From positions 5,396,199 to 5,460,198 of the forward strand of contig NW_003314261.1 in NCBI RefSeq assembly GCF_000143415.4: a stretch of DNA of 64,000 nucleotides. Reading direction: 5' to 3'. Both the position numbers and the translations under genes were made by a program. The notes under the pieces were generated by a model. The model was not told the origin of the DNA, ran no database searches, and saw only the letters and a list, made by a program, of their open reading frames with translations. Shown piece after piece: positions 46,006 to 57,463 of the stretch (position 1 is its first letter; each line of letters opens with the position of its first letter). The stretch is from Selaginella moellendorffii (Eukaryota; Streptophyta; Lycopodiopsida; Selaginellales; Selaginellaceae).

Positions 46006-47019
46006 ATGGCGAGCGACGCGCAAGAGCCGGCCAAGCGCGCCGAGATCTACACCTACGACGCGAACTGGCCGATCTACGCCATGAACTGGAGCGTGCGCAA
46101 GGACTCGCAATTCCGGCTGGGGATTGGCAGCTTTGTTGAGGATTACAGGAACACGGTCCAGATTGTGCAGCTGGACGACGAGAAGAACAAATTCGTGGCG
46201 GATTCCCGGCTGTGCTTCGAGCACCCCTACCCGACCACCAAGCTCATGTTCATCCCGGACAAGGAGTGCCAGCGGCCGGATCTAGTGGCGACCTCGGGCG
46301 ATTTCCTGCGGATATGGCAAGTCGGGGAGGACAAGGTGGAGCTCAAGAGCTTGCTCAACAACAACAAGAACAGTGAGTTTTGCGCGCCGCTCACTTCCTT
46401 CGACTGGAACGAGCTCGAGCCCAAGCGCGTAGGAACGTCGAGCATCGACACTACTTGCACGATTTGGGATATAGAGAAGGAAGTGGTGGACACTCAGCTC
46501 ATCGCCCATGACAAGGAAGTGAACGACATCGCCTGGGGCGGAGTCGGGGTCTTCGCGTCCGTCTCGGCCGATGGCTCCGTGCGAGTTTTCGATCTCCGGG
46601 ACAAGGAGCACTCGACGATCATCTACGAGAGCCCCCAGCCGGACACGCCGCTGCTGAGACTCGGGTGGAACAAGCAGGATCCGCGCTACATGGCCACCAT
46701 TTTCATGGACAGCGTCAAGGTGGTGATCTTGGACATCCGCCTGCCGACGCTCCCGGTGGCGGAGCTCCAGCGGCACCAGGGGACCGTGAACGCCATCGCT
46801 TGGGCTCCTCACAGTTCCTGTCATATTTGCACCGCGGGTGACGACTCCCAGGCGCTGATCTGGGATTTGTCAAACATGAGCCAGCCGATAGACGGGGGCC
46901 TGGATCCGATTCTAGCTTACACCGCGAAGGCCGAGATCAACCAGCTGCAGTGGTCGTCCTCTCAAACAGACTGGGTCGCCATCGCGTTTGCGAGCAAGCT
47001 AGAGATTCTTCGAGTCTGA
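46006..47019 (+). CDS. LWD1-type WD40 repeat protein (DCAF7 family)
   Basis: A single exon of 337 aa. The N-terminus reads [24 protein letters not shown], followed by [96 protein letters not shown] and [14 protein letters not shown], ending [10 protein letters not shown]. This is the highly conserved WD40 propeller of plant LIGHT-REGULATED WD proteins, orthologous to animal DCAF7/WDR68; the related TTG1 branch is more distant. In Arabidopsis LWD1/2 are clock co-activators that help TCP factors drive CCA1 and PRR genes. The ATG is 38 bp after the gap. An intronless structure is usual for this family. Confidence 0.95.
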   Translation: MASDAQEPAKRAEIYTYDANWPIYAMNWSVRKDSQFRLGIGSFVEDYRNTVQIVQLDDEKNKFVADSRLCFEHPYPTTKLMFIPDKECQRPDLVATSGDFLRIWQVGEDKVELKSLLNNNKNSEFCAPLTSFDWNELEPKRVGTSSIDTTCTIWDIEKEVVDTQLIAHDKEVNDIAWGGVGVFASVSADGSVRVFDLRDKEHSTIIYESPQPDTPLLRLGWNKQDPRYMATIFMDSVKVVILDIRLPTLPVAELQRHQGTVNAIAWAPHSSCHICTAGDDSQALIWDLSNMSQPIDGGLDPILAYTAKAEINQLQWSSSQTDWVAIAFASKLEILRV

Positions 47020-47104
47020 GAGGGGAGAGAAGAGGTGAATCGTCCAGCTGCTGTAGTAGAGTATAAGAAGCAAAGGTATGCTGGTTTTTTTCTCTCTTTT
47101 CTGT

Positions 47105-47395
47105 TTAGCATGGGATTTTGCTGCTCGCCCAGTTGAGCCCCTTGACGGGGAGCCGGATGAGAATCATAGCAAAGTTGGCGATTGCTAAGCAGAAAGCACA
47201 GGATGGGCAGACGCAAGCGACCAAGTTCCTGGAAGAACAAGGAAGAAAAAAAAGAGATCTCATCTCAAAGAATAGTTTTTTTTTTTGTTTTTTGAGCAAA
47301 GCTTACCCGATCAACCATACAAACATTCCCACCAGGGATAGCAAACATCCCAAAGCTCCAAGTATTCCTCCCACAATGCAGGCGACTGGACCCAT
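47105..47395 (-). CDS. 70-aa Cys-rich transmembrane protein
   Basis: Two exons, 47395-47307 and 47228-47105, giving 70 aa. The ATG is followed by a glycine-rich hydrophobic helix (VACIVGGILGALGCLLSLVG), then FVWLIGNLVACVCPSCAFCL, a second hydrophobic stretch (AIANFAMILIRLPVKGLNW) and the ending SSKIPC. The overall pattern resembles small conserved plant membrane proteins of unknown function that end in an LPxK...IPC motif, but no named family was recognised. It converges on the WD40 gene (stop codons 86 bp apart) and diverges from the FTR gene (start codons 313 bp apart). It is too short and too spliced to appear as a clear open frame. Confidence 0.72.
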
Positions 47396-47708
47396 GAAGC
47401 TTCTTTTGTGTCGTTGGCGTGAGAAGTGGAAACTACCAGTCCACGTCAGCCGTCCGCGTGGCCGCCACGGCAGACGTTATCTTTGTCCGACGTGGCAGGC
47501 GCGCGGTCCGTGCGGTGGACGTGCGGCTGGTAATCATCCAGCCGCGCGGTTTGCTGCGCAGTAGCACACGTGGTTTGCTATTTGATACAAGAGCCCTAAA
47601 AATCAATCGCTCGCGGGAGAGAAGCTGGGTTATGGCGGCGTGTGATTTCGGCCCCGGTATGTCGATTGGATCTCTCTAGGCGCTCCTTGGTTGCTTCGCT
47701 CGACTACA
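47396..47708. promoter_or_regulatory. Shared divergent upstream region (membrane protein / FTR-V)
   Basis: 313 bp between two divergent start codons. Several ACGT-type cores are visible near 47443, 47490 and 47518 (CCACGTCA, CGACGTGG, GGACGTGC), together with a duplicated CCGCGCGG/GCGCGGTCC phrase. Promoter function is inferred from gene arrangement. Confidence 0.4.
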
Positions 47709-48185
47709 ATGCCTCTGGTTGCGAATTCGCTGTCTGCGCCTTCGATTTGCGGTGCCCAATTCCAGCGCCAAGCCTGCTCGCCATCGACCTCATCGGCATC
47801 GACAGTGGCATGCTCTTCACGGCACAAAATCTCATCCAGAACAGTGCCGTCGATCACGTCTCAGCCTCGCCGCCGCAGGGCAGGGCTCGCAATCTGCGAG
47901 ATTGCGGTGGGGCGGCAGGGCGCAGCGGCGGCGGCGGCGGCAGCGGCGGGCGTGGGATCGAGGATCAGAGTGAAAGGGCCGCTCAAGGTGTTCCATGTTC
48001 CCAAGAATCCAGAGTTTGATCTCGGGGGCCAGGAGGGAGAGGTGAAAGAGGTTCTCACGAGCTGGAAGGGGAAGATCATCTCCGCGAATTTGCCATACAA
48101 GACCCAGTTTGCGCTGAGCATCGACGGCAAGGAGGTGAAGCTGATCGCCCATCTGCGGGAGGACGAATTCGAGGTCATCGGATGA
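47709..48185 (+). CDS. Ferredoxin-thioredoxin reductase, variable chain (FTR-V)
   Basis: A single exon of 158 aa from the ATG at 47709 (MPLVANSLS); the frame reaches further upstream only through TTG. The first ~85 residues are Ser-, Ala- and Arg-rich with an alanine run, as in a chloroplast transit peptide. The mature domain reads GSRIRVKGPLKVFHVPKNPEF, GQEGEVKEVLTSWKGKIISANLPYK and ends HLREDEFEV, the SH3-like barrel of the variable (A) subunit. It sits against the catalytic 4Fe-4S subunit and shapes the disc through which ferredoxin electrons reach thioredoxins f and m in the stroma. The variable subunit has no active-site cysteines of its own, consistent with what is seen. Confidence 0.93.
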   Translation: MPLVANSLSAPSICGAQFQRQACSPSTSSASTVACSSRHKISSRTVPSITSQPRRRRAGLAICEIAVGRQGAAAAAAAAAGVGSRIRVKGPLKVFHVPKNPEFDLGGQEGEVKEVLTSWKGKIISANLPYKTQFALSIDGKEVKLIAHLREDEFEVIG

Positions 48186-48302
48186 TTGAGAGAGATCGAA
48201 GCGAAGAATTTGTGAGCGAATTCTTTTTGCGTCTCGTTTGAAATAATATCCAACGACAAGAATGTAGGGTTCTTGTTCTTAGGGCTCTTGTTTTGTTGAT
48301 CG

Positions 48303-49900
48303 ATGGCGCTCGCTGCGGCTTCCAGAGCTGGAGACTTGGATAATCTCTGCGTGCTGTTGAAGGTACTGGCAGATCGATTCGCAGATCGATAGAATTTGTG
48401 TGATTTCTAGGCCGGTGCCGATCCGAATGCGAGAGATAAACGAGGGAAGACTGCGCTTCACGAGGTGCTGCTGCTGATTTCGACGGCCGATCGATCGGAT
48501 TTTCTTGCAGGCTTGCTCGCAAGGGCATGACAAATGCGTGGAGGCGCTCTTGAGAGCGGGAGCATTGGTATCGGCGCACAAGACAAATGGATTTACGCCT
48601 CTTCACTACGCCGCCGCTACTGGTCGAGCTTCGATCATCTCTATTCTTCTTGCCAGGTATGTGATTCCAATCTTTCTTTTCAGCCTCCTAGCTAGTTTAT
48701 CTAGTTTTGGTTTCAGTGGAGCAAACGCTTGCGATCGCGATCACAAGGGCGAGCAAGCAATCCACCTCGCAGCTCGGGGTGGATTTGTTCCGGCAGTGGA
48801 AATTCTTCTCGCTCATGGTGCTTCTGGCAACGCAGCAAGTAACAATGGTCGCACCAGGTACTTTCAAGGTTCTCTTGGTGGTGGTTTTTCACGAAAGAAA
48901 AGAAACTCACCGTTTCTTGCTAGTGAAGGCTAGCAGTGTTCATACGGCGTCTCTCCATGGACACGAACTTGTTCTGCGGCTTCTCTTATCGTCCGGAGCT
49001 GATCCGGCAGCCTGCGACACTGGAGGCTCTCAACCCATTCATGATGCTGCTGCCGGTGGCCACGTCGGTTGCATGGAGCTCCTGACGCATTTGGGAGCGG
49101 ATCCAAATGCCAGTGATTGCGCGGGCTGTACTCCTTTGCATCGGGGTTCATCCGCTGGCGAGGTTGACGCTGCTCGATGGCTACTTAAGGTATGAATCGA
49201 GAACTTCACAAAGAGCTTTTCTTCTCAATCTATATGTTTTTGGTTTTGTAGCAGAAGGGTGTTGATGCGAACTGTCGAGACAACATCGGATCGACTCCTT
49301 TGTACTGGGCTGCGAGCCGTGGACGTGCCGATGTTGTGGCTCTTTTGATCCGCGAAGGCAATGCTGATCCCTCCGCGCCAAATGCACACCGATCTCCACT
49401 TCATGTTGCGGCAGGCAAGCCTTTCTAACTTTCTATCCTCCATGAGTCATCAGTGTTGTGGATCTCCCCAGGCTGGAGGCATTTGAGTGTCTGCGATGAG
49501 CTACTCAAGGCCGGAGCTGATCCATTGGCAGTCGACAGGGAGGGACTCACTGTTCTTCAAGTTGCCAAGACTGACGACGTTGCGAAACTTCTTGACGAGG
49601 TATTCCTTCATTTTTGTCAAAGTTTTCCTATCGCAGTTCGGCAGGAACTGGTTGCGTCGAGATCTTGAGCGCCGAGCTGTGCCTTTCCAGAGGAGCTTGT
49701 CTATTTTCTCACTCACGAAGTGGAGGGCTGAGAGTTTTAAGTCTGGACGACACCAATATGATCTGTGGGGCTTAAGTCTTCTCAGGTACGCAACGCAATA
49801 TCTAGGCAAAGTGCGCCACCCATTGAGAAAAGTCAAACTCTTTTCAAGAGATCGAAGGAGCAAACGGGCAAAAGTCTTTACACAAGCCAATGATTTCTAA
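48303..49900 (+). CDS. Ankyrin-repeat protein
   Basis: Eight exons, 48303-48362, 48411-48464, 48511-48656, 48717-48857, 48937-49189, 49255-49414, 49472-49599 and 49637-49900, giving about 401 aa. At least seven ankyrin units are visible, for example AGADPNARDKRGKTALHEAC, TNGFTPLHYAAATGRASII, KGEQAIHLAARGGFVPAVEIL, GSQPIHDAAAGGHVGCMELL and GSTPLYWAASRGRADVVALL. The intron after VAAG uses a GC donor (CAG|GCAAGC). The acceptor of exon 6 is a NAGNAG pair (49252 or 49255). The tail after the repeats (FGRNWLRRDLERRAVPF and a basic end) matches nothing recognised, and its last exon could be shorter or extend differently. Ankyrin arrays bind proteins; no enzyme domain is present. Confidence 0.78.
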
Positions 49901-50476
49901 ACAGCCTCTAACGATCGAAGAGACAAGGTTTTTTAAATGAGTAAATGGATGGAACGAAAGGCTGGCCTTTGCAATCCGACTAGAGATTAACAATTGTCTC
50001 ATTTGCAACTCTATCAACTTAAATCTTTGTCCAAATGACGGTCATAGGGGTCGTCCCGCATGTAAAAAACAGGACACGCAAGCCCTAGAAATGATTCTTG
50101 GGTGAGCAACCAACGGTCGGCTCACTGACAGCTGTCAGGCGTCCCCACGTCAGAGGAACGGTCATAAAAGAATTTGACCACCGGTGATGACGGAATATGC
50201 TCCAACGGTTCCTTCAAGCTGGAGCTGAATATTCCCCTCGACATACTTCTAATTTTTATGTTCTCCGTGTGGCTCTCTGGCCGGCGCGTCTTTAGGCTAA
50301 TTTTTGCTTTCGTCTTCCTTCTTGCGCTTTGATTGATGATCTTTTTGGCGCCTTCGCGTGTCCCGGGGGATTATCCGCCGCCGCGATTCTTGGCCACGGG
50401 AGGATAGGCGGAGCTGCCGCGATCGCGATCCAGGCGCAGGTTTTCTCTGGGGAAATCTCCATTGCGATTCCGCAGG
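49901..50476. other. Intergenic region and leader of the second EDR2-like gene
   Basis: No coding gene or RNA was found. The stretch holds GGTCGGCTCACTGACAGCTGTCAGGC-type short palindromes near 50115-50145. The last ~200 bp is probably the 5' leader of the next gene. Confidence 0.4.
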
Positions 50477-53400
50477 ATGTCGACGAAAGATCTCGACAGG
50501 GAGCAAATGAGCTCCGCATCGGAAAAGAGGGCTTCCGTGTATGCGGGCTGGATCTACCATGTCGGGAGTAACTCCATGGGGTACCAGTTTTGCAATCCGC
50601 GGTACCTCGTGATCAAGGGGAAGTATGTGGAGATGTATAAGCGCGATCCCAATGATTTTCCCAGCAAGGTAGATGGATTGCATATTTTTTTGCTATAGAA
50701 TTAATGTTTTTTGGTGGCCAGAAACCGATTAGAAGGGGCGTGGCTGGGAAATTTACAATGGTGAAGGAAATTGGGAGGCAGATTTTCCATGGCCGGGTAA
50801 GGAAAGAAGCTTTCAAAGTTCGTCGGCTTGAAACTTCGTTGTGAAAACAGGTCCTTTATGTGCTTAAGATCTATAGTCGAGTTGACCATGGCAAACATGG
50901 TGAAGTAAGTTTTCTTTTCTCTTTTTCGACGTCTTGTGCGAGCTCAACTGAGTTCTTTCTTTCAGATTGCTTGCACCAGCGCTGAGGAAGTCGAAAAATG
51001 GATGTCAGCATTCCGTCACGCCAAAGAGGAGGTATGTCAAGAAGGTTCATCTGAATCTTTAGTTCATCGATGTGTTTTGAGCAGGCGGAGTATGTATCGA
51101 ACAAGCTAAGCTTCATAAACAATGAGACAGAGTAAGCATTGATTGATGCTCTTCTACGATCTCTAAGAGCGGAGGATTTTTTCTCAGGTTTAACGTAAAC
51201 GGGCCACGATACCACTCTAAATCGTATCTGAGCAAACTTATTTACATTGGACGAGGTAGCTTTTGTTGTTTTGAAAGGAATCAATCTCATCATGGTTTCT
51301 GTAGGTCCCGAGTCCTTGCTGCGCCGCCCCTCGATGGTCGCACAGGATCCTCTGCCAGCAGTTTCGTACACTAAGCAAGCTGGTGATGCTGTAGAGCAGA
51401 CTGATTGGAGATGCTTTCGCACCGTAAACGGTACGTACAGGTCTTAACCAAATCATTTGTGTAAGCCCTTAAAAAATGTATTCTTTCTGTCTCCAGGCTT
51501 GAGAATCTTTGAAGACATCAAGGTAGGTTGTATACAACCGGCTCTATCGAGAATGAACTGTTTTTTATTTTGCGTTTGTGCCGCAGTCCGAGAACGGGGC
51601 CATAATGAAATCTGTTGGCGTAGTCGAAGCAACGCCAGAAATGATATTCGAGATGATCATGACTCTGGATATTTCTTTGAGGCATCAGTAAGTCTTTGAA
51701 TTCAATTGCTCTTTCTTTTAAGCCAAGTTGAACCTGCTTATCAGGTGGGACACCTTGACTGGGCAATTGGAGCTTGTGGAGCACATAGATGGGCATACGG
51801 ACATTGTGTACGGGACGTTTGATCCTAAATACTTCAAGAGGTCGGTTTGTTTTTTTCCAAATCGTAAGTTGCAAAAACGTGTTTTTCTCGTTTTAAAGGT
51901 GGAGCAGCCTCTTTAGCTATAAAAGATATTATGTGTTCTCTCGCTATTGGCGTCGGCATCAGGACGGCTCTTACTGTATATATTTTTACCATCTGTCTAT
52001 GCTTATTCTAATTGCTACGCGTGTTTTGCAGACATTACACAGATGGAAGTTTCTCACAAAGGGGCTCCTCGTAAGCCCGGGTACAGAAAAATCACACTTA
52101 ATCGTAAGAAGAGATTTTCAGCTTTACTTGACATTCGTGTGGTTTCTTTAGCTGGAGTGTGGGAGATTACTCCCCTCCCATCGAAACCAGGAACTGGGAC
52201 TCCAAGGTCCCTTGTCACCCAGATCATGGAGATTAAGTCTACCGGCTGGGGCCGCTGGAAGAAAAGCCACTACTCCAAGTTCCACGCGACGGTTCCATAT
52301 GCAATGCTATGTCGCACGGCAGGTTTGTCTAAATACATGTTGGCAGCTCATCATCGTTGCTTTTTCTGCAGGATTAAGAGAGTACTTCTCCGCAGAAGCC
52401 CTGCACGGGGTAGAAGAGCGCCTGGTTACAAAGAGCATCGTTAACCACGATGAATCTACTTGCGAGACAACAAGACTTTCGCAGGTTGAAACCAACGAAG
52501 AGTTTTATGACGCTATTACGGCAGGAGATCCAGCCGATGAGGACGACGATGACAGTGAAGAAGAGGAGAAGAAACCGCTGAATAAGGTCCGCATCACCAG
52601 ACGCAAGAAATATAGGATTACTTTACCACATTGAAGGCCTTCTATATGCCTGCTGTCATCTTTCGTGCAGGTGCGAATGCTGGTCATGTGATGCATTTCA
52701 TATTCTTGCTTTCTCTTTTGGATTTTCATAATCTTTTGGTTGGAAGTTTCTGATCTGCTGGTGATGTGTAGACAGGATCACACAAGCTTCGAAGGGTTAC
52801 GTGGGGAGTCATGCTGTTATCTAAACGGCCTCCAGGTTTGAAGCTAGGCTATACTTCAAAGCTTTCCGGATTACTTACTGAGGTTTCAGCTCCCGGGGAC
52901 AATGGAGAACTTATGTTGGGCTGCTCAGCCATGGAAATAAATATGAAGCTCTTCAAGAGCACTCTTCGCCATCAAAGTTCTGAAAAAGATCAAAACTGCT
53001 GGTGCGATCCTGGTGGTCAAGGATTTATGGTTAGAGGGAAGACGTACATGAAAGATTACTTGAAGGTCCGGTTCTTGTATCGTTTTTAGTCACTCACTCA
53101 CACTACTTTCAGGTGCCTGGAGGAGATCCTCTTTTAAAACTTCTAACAGTCGACTGGCTAAAGTCAGACGATAAGATTGGTGCAATTGCAAAGCATCCGG
53201 CGTCTATTGTCCAGGTTTGTTTGATGCTCATTTTTCTTGGGTTCCAATTTATACTCTTGTTCTTTTGTCAGACCCCGGCCGGGAAAGCATTGCCATTCAT
53301 CTTTGTAGTTAATCTACAGGTATTTCTGCTTTTAGGTGGCAGTTTTTTTCTGCCTAACCGAAAGGAGCATTTTATGAGCAGGTTCCGGCTAAACCGAACT

Positions 53401-54010
53401 ACAGCCTTGTGTTCTATTATGCTGCCGACAGACCAATTCGGCCCGGTTCTCTCCTGGATAAATTTGCGAACGGAGACGACGCATTCAGAAATGCACGGTT
53501 CAAACTGATTCCTAGCATTGTAGAGGTAAAATAACACTAGTTAACGTTTTGGTTTTGTTCACATCTTGTATCTATACAGGGGTATTGGGTTGTGAAGCGA
53601 GCCGTGGGTACAAAGGCCTGCTTGCTTGGACGAGCCGTGACTTGTCATTACATCCGCGAAGACAATTATTTTGAGGTAAGGATTCATACCAATGCTGCTG
53701 AAAACTCATTGCTACTCTGCCAGATTGACGTAGACATAGGATCATCGTCTGTTGCGCGAGGAGTGATTGGATTGGTTCTGGGTTACGTGACAAACATCGT
53801 TGTGGATCTTGCTGTCTTGATTGAGGTATGTGAAAGAGAGAGCATACTCTGGAATGGAGATTAATATCGTCTTCGTTCCAGGCCAAAGAAGAGAGTGAAC
53901 TGCCGGAGTATCTCTTGGGCACAACAAGGATAAACCGCATTGTGCCAGAGGATGCCAAGGCGTACGAGACACCCTTAAATCTTTGTTCAAGGCAGTCACT
54001 ACCCATGTGA
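50477..54010 (+). CDS. EDR2-like protein, second paralogue: PH, START and DUF1336 (21 exons)
   Basis: Exons: 50477-50668, 50722-50796, 50851-50904, 50966-51031, 51085-51131, 51188-51255, 51305-51430, 51497-51522, 51587-51687, 51745-51840, 51899-51975, 52032-52103, 52152-52322, 52372-52586, 52772-53065, 53113-53214, 53272-53319, 53382-53525, 53580-53675, 53724-53825 and 53882-54010. All phases agree and give 766 aa. The PH domain contains AGWIYHVGSNSMGYQFCNPRY and YVEMYKRDPNDFPSKKPIRRG. The START region has DWRCFRTVNGLRIFEDI, HIDGHTDIVYGTFDPKYF and VFSRYWRRHQDGSY. After an acidic linker (DEDDDDSEEEEKK) DUF1336 has CWCDPGGQGFMVRGKTYMKD, LLTVDWLKSDDKIG, FRNARFKLIPSIVEGYWVVK and IDVDIGSSSVARGVIGLVLGY. 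It matches the At5g35180-like branch of the family, distinct from the paralogue at 28.4-31.7 kb. Membrane or phosphoinositide association is the family role. The donor after exon 10 (GTCGGT) is weak. Confidence 0.93.
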
Positions 54011-54600
54011 CAAAAAAGCATGGTCTGTGGATACAAAATTTTGGTAGACACGACACGACTTGGTCCTGTGCATAATTCTATGCGGTTTGTAAAGAATTCA
54101 TTTATAAAGTCTTTTACACGTTTGTTCCGGAAAGGTGGCAAGGCTAGCTCTGCATGACCCTCCGCTGGAATTCGATTGGATGACAATGGCTATGTTGAGC
54201 ACTTACCTGAAATTCAAATAAGTTAGTCCAGTCGTTAAATAGAATTTACCTTTTTAAATGCAAAACCCACCTAGTATTAATATAGCCGATCTGTTTGCAA
54301 GAATGTGTGCCATTGTCTCGTCTTGTTGCACCTATCATCTCTTCCAGTGTTTCAATCCTAGAGTTTATTGCTGAAGAGTTTTGAGATAGTCTTGTTCGTT
54401 TCCATCATCAACGAACAGTAATATGTTGGTATCCTGCTAAACGCAACTACAGTCAGTTATATCCTATCTAGAAACCGATCCCACCTTGTCTCGCTTTACT
54501 AGTCATAACCACAGTTCGGGTGGAGAGATCTATAATCCTACCAAAAAACCATGAGGTAGAATCAGCTACAGATTCGCTCAGATAGTTTCTTACCTCTTCC
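54011..54600. other. Convergent intergenic region
   Basis: The 3' flank of the plus-strand EDR2-like gene meets the 3' end of the minus-strand interrupted gene. No additional gene was recognised. Confidence 0.4.
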
Positions 54601-56111
54601 CAGTTGCCAAGTAGTATCAGCTCTTCTCTCGTTGTTACCTGCATTCACAGCATCTTGCGACATCAACACCTGAATTTCTGCGATCATCAGACATAACTAC
54701 AATCAAATTAGGAGAGAAAAAAATTTAACCTGCCCATACGTGATCAAAATGGTAGGTGTTTTCCGAGTAATGACCTCCATGCTGCAAGCAGACACAACAG
54801 CGTCAGAGAGAAAGAAACAAACAAAGATCATCCGATCGTATTCCAAGGGATATTTCTCACTTCCCAAGCTCACCAAAACTAAAAAGGGGAAGCACTTGCC
54901 ATGGCTATACATATTGACTATCTTCAAACCTGCTACTCGCTCGAACAGGCTTAATGCTGACATTGTAAATCAAATCAACAGTCACAAGAGGCGAGCCAAA
55001 TTACTGCTTAGTACCTGGTCAAAAAAGTGGCTGCAGAAATAGTAGCCCGCTAGTCCAAAGAGTCGTGGCAAATGACGCTTAACTTGAGAGTCCATCCCAT
55101 CTTTAAGAAGTGTGGCTAGATCCTCCTCGGTTGCATCATCGAATGATGCCGACACCACCGCAGCACCTTCAACTGTCTTTCTGCTCTGCTGGAGGGCGCA
55201 AATCCCACGTTCAAGCCGAACCATTTTATATAAAAGCTTGGTGCTTTTCGAAAAGCTGAGGAAAAAAACAAGTTACTAGAAATCAAAACAGAGAACTCAG
55301 TTACCTTGGCAGAGTCGGATATTCAAATTTTCCGGGGTACAGCTTCCGGCTTCTTGTCACCTCAACAAGGAAAAAGCGAACATCACTGACAATGTAAAAC
55401 GAAGAAAAGGTAATCAGCCAGAAAGAGTTTCATAGTTTATTAGCTTTGACCCACAAGGTGAAAATTTAGATCGACCTCAGCAGCTTCAGGCACTTCTCTC
55501 TTGATGTGGTTCCCTTTGCTGTCCTTTCCTTTCAAGCATTTTAGACCCAGCCTCTTAATCTCGATCGAAGAAGAGCACGCAAACTTTGCAGATCTAATTG
55601 GGTGTACAATGCTGTAATGAAACAAAAAAACAATTAATCAATACTTTCAAAAGCACGATTTTTTTACCTTAGTGCTGGAAACTTTTGAAGTAATAAAGGT
55701 GAATCTATCACCTTTGTTGCAAACTTGGATATTGTAGTCTATCCATCTTCGCTGAGAGCAAATCAATCCTGCTTGGGAGGTCTTGCTTTTGCATACCAAG
55801 AACAATGGCATTTATGCTCTTGATCTAGTCATGAGTTTCCCACGACATCCAGAAGGAGATTTTGAGTAAATACCCTGCCAACAAGAATTAAAAAAAAAAA
55901 AGAGTAAAAAGGAAAAAACAACTTACATCGTGCGCATTGCGAGGCATGGGAGAAATGCCAGCCTCAGGTAGCCAAAGTGATGGTTGCTGCTCCGGCCTGC
56001 AGAGAAGAAACAAAGCACGAATCAATGAATGGAACAAAAGCTTAGTTCAAAATTAACTTACCTGTCCGATGTTGCAGGAAACTCTGGAGCAGGTGCTGGC
56101 GGTGGCTGCTC

Positions 56112-56116
56112 AGGCC
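56112..56116. repeat. Target-site duplication, left copy (AGGCC)
   Basis: The 5-bp AGGCC immediately precedes the TG of the left LTR and recurs after the CA of the right LTR. Confidence 0.93.
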
Positions 56117-56228
56117 TGAAACGAACAAGAGAGCGAACCCTAGGCCAACCTCCCAACCCTTAAGGCGTTACGGCCTTAAATCCCACAAGCCATGGAATAT
56201 TCTCGGAATATTCCCGTGGTTCGTGTCA
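56117..56228 (-). repeat. LTR, 3' copy relative to the element
   Basis: 112 bp, starting TG and ending CA. It differs from the other copy at one base (A at 56188 versus G at 59434). It contains GGAATATTCTCGGAATATTC-type tandem palindromes and AAGGCGTTACGGCCTT. Confidence 0.96.
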
Positions 56229-56242
56229 TTTTCCCCTCCCTC
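56229..56242 (-). other. Polypurine tract of the gypsy element
   Basis: On the minus strand GAGGGAGGGGAAAA abuts the 3' LTR, the expected primer for plus-strand DNA synthesis. Confidence 0.88.
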
Positions 56243-56479
56243 ATGACCCAGCCACATACGGTAGCCTCGAGAAGCTAAACGAGCCTCAAATGAAGGGAGT
56301 CCAAGGCAATACGGCCATGGAGAAAAGATGTGCAAACGGCAACACCAACGTCGCAACAAACAGTCACGAAAGAAAGAAAGCAATACGGCTTTCTCACATG
56401 ACAATACGGTCATGGAAAACAAGAGAATGAGAATAGAACAAACGGCTCAAATCATATAGCAATACGGTTATAGAACTCA

Positions 56480-57463
56480 ATTCTCCCCTTCCTCAGGAAT
56501 GTCATCCAAGTCATAACCAAAACTCGGAAACACTCTCTTCACGTCATCCTCCGTTTCCCATGTAGCTTCGTCCATGGAATAACCATTCCACTGAACTAAC
56601 AACTCCCTAGTTGTCTTTCGGCGTGTTTTCACCAATCTTTGAGCAAGAATATTGGCTGGACCAGCCTTCTCTGCATCAATCTCTGGAACCTGGATGATGG
56701 ACTGATCCACGATATCACCAGAGTGCAAACACGCTTTAAGCTTGCTCACATGGAACGTTGGATGAATCTTCGAACTAACTGGCAAGTCCAAAGTGTATGC
56801 AAGATCCCCTACACGCTGTAAAATTGTCCAAGGTCCACAATACCGTGGAGACAACTTAGCACTGCCACCGCCTTTTAATCCTTTTAGAGACCGTTGTGCA
56901 TCCGACAGCTTAAGGAAAACCTTGTCACCAACTTTGTACTCTTGATGACGACGATGCTCATCAGCCAATCTTTTGTCTCGTTCTTGAGCTTGCCTCATGT
57001 TCAATTTTGCCAACTCAAGCTTGTCTTGCATATCCTCCAGGAAATCACAAGCATGAGGAACCCGAACCAAAGCCAAATTCAAACTCACAGGAGACCTAGG
57101 CTCATAACCATACATCGCCATAAAAGGAGACATGCCAATAGCCAATTGATGAGCGCTATTGTGAGCAAACTGAAGCAAAGGCAAGTATTTTTCCCATACT
57201 CCCTGTCGAGTCAAGTTTCCCACAAAAGACCGTAGCATATCTTCTAATAGCTGATTCATGCGCTCTGTCTGCCCATCAGATTGTGGATGCTCACCACTAC
57301 TCATGCTCAGTTTAGTCTCTAGTTTTTCAAAGACCGTTTGCCAAAACTTGGACGTGAACTTAGGATCCCGATCACTCACAATGTCACCCGGCAAACCATA
57401 GAGACTGAATAACCGGTCTACAAACAACTGAGCAAGTTCAGAAGCTTTTATCGTTGTCTTCAC
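56480..57463 (-). CDS. Integrase core and chromodomain of the gypsy element
   Basis: An open frame of about 328 aa beginning in the integrase core (TTIKASELAQLFVDRLFSLY) and containing the second catalytic Asp (SDRDPKFT) and the Glu region (HPQSDGQTERMNQ). The GKVFLKL/LSPRYCGPW-type C-terminal region and a chromodomain with the aromatic residues of the VQWNGY...TWE motif follow. Chromodomains steer insertion by reading histone marks. The start of this frame is an artefact of the adjacent 25-bp duplication that separates it from the upstream part of integrase. Confidence 0.9.

Noticed and set aside
45737-46034. Frames running through the N gap
   Set aside because: They contain only undetermined residues across 100 N; artefact.
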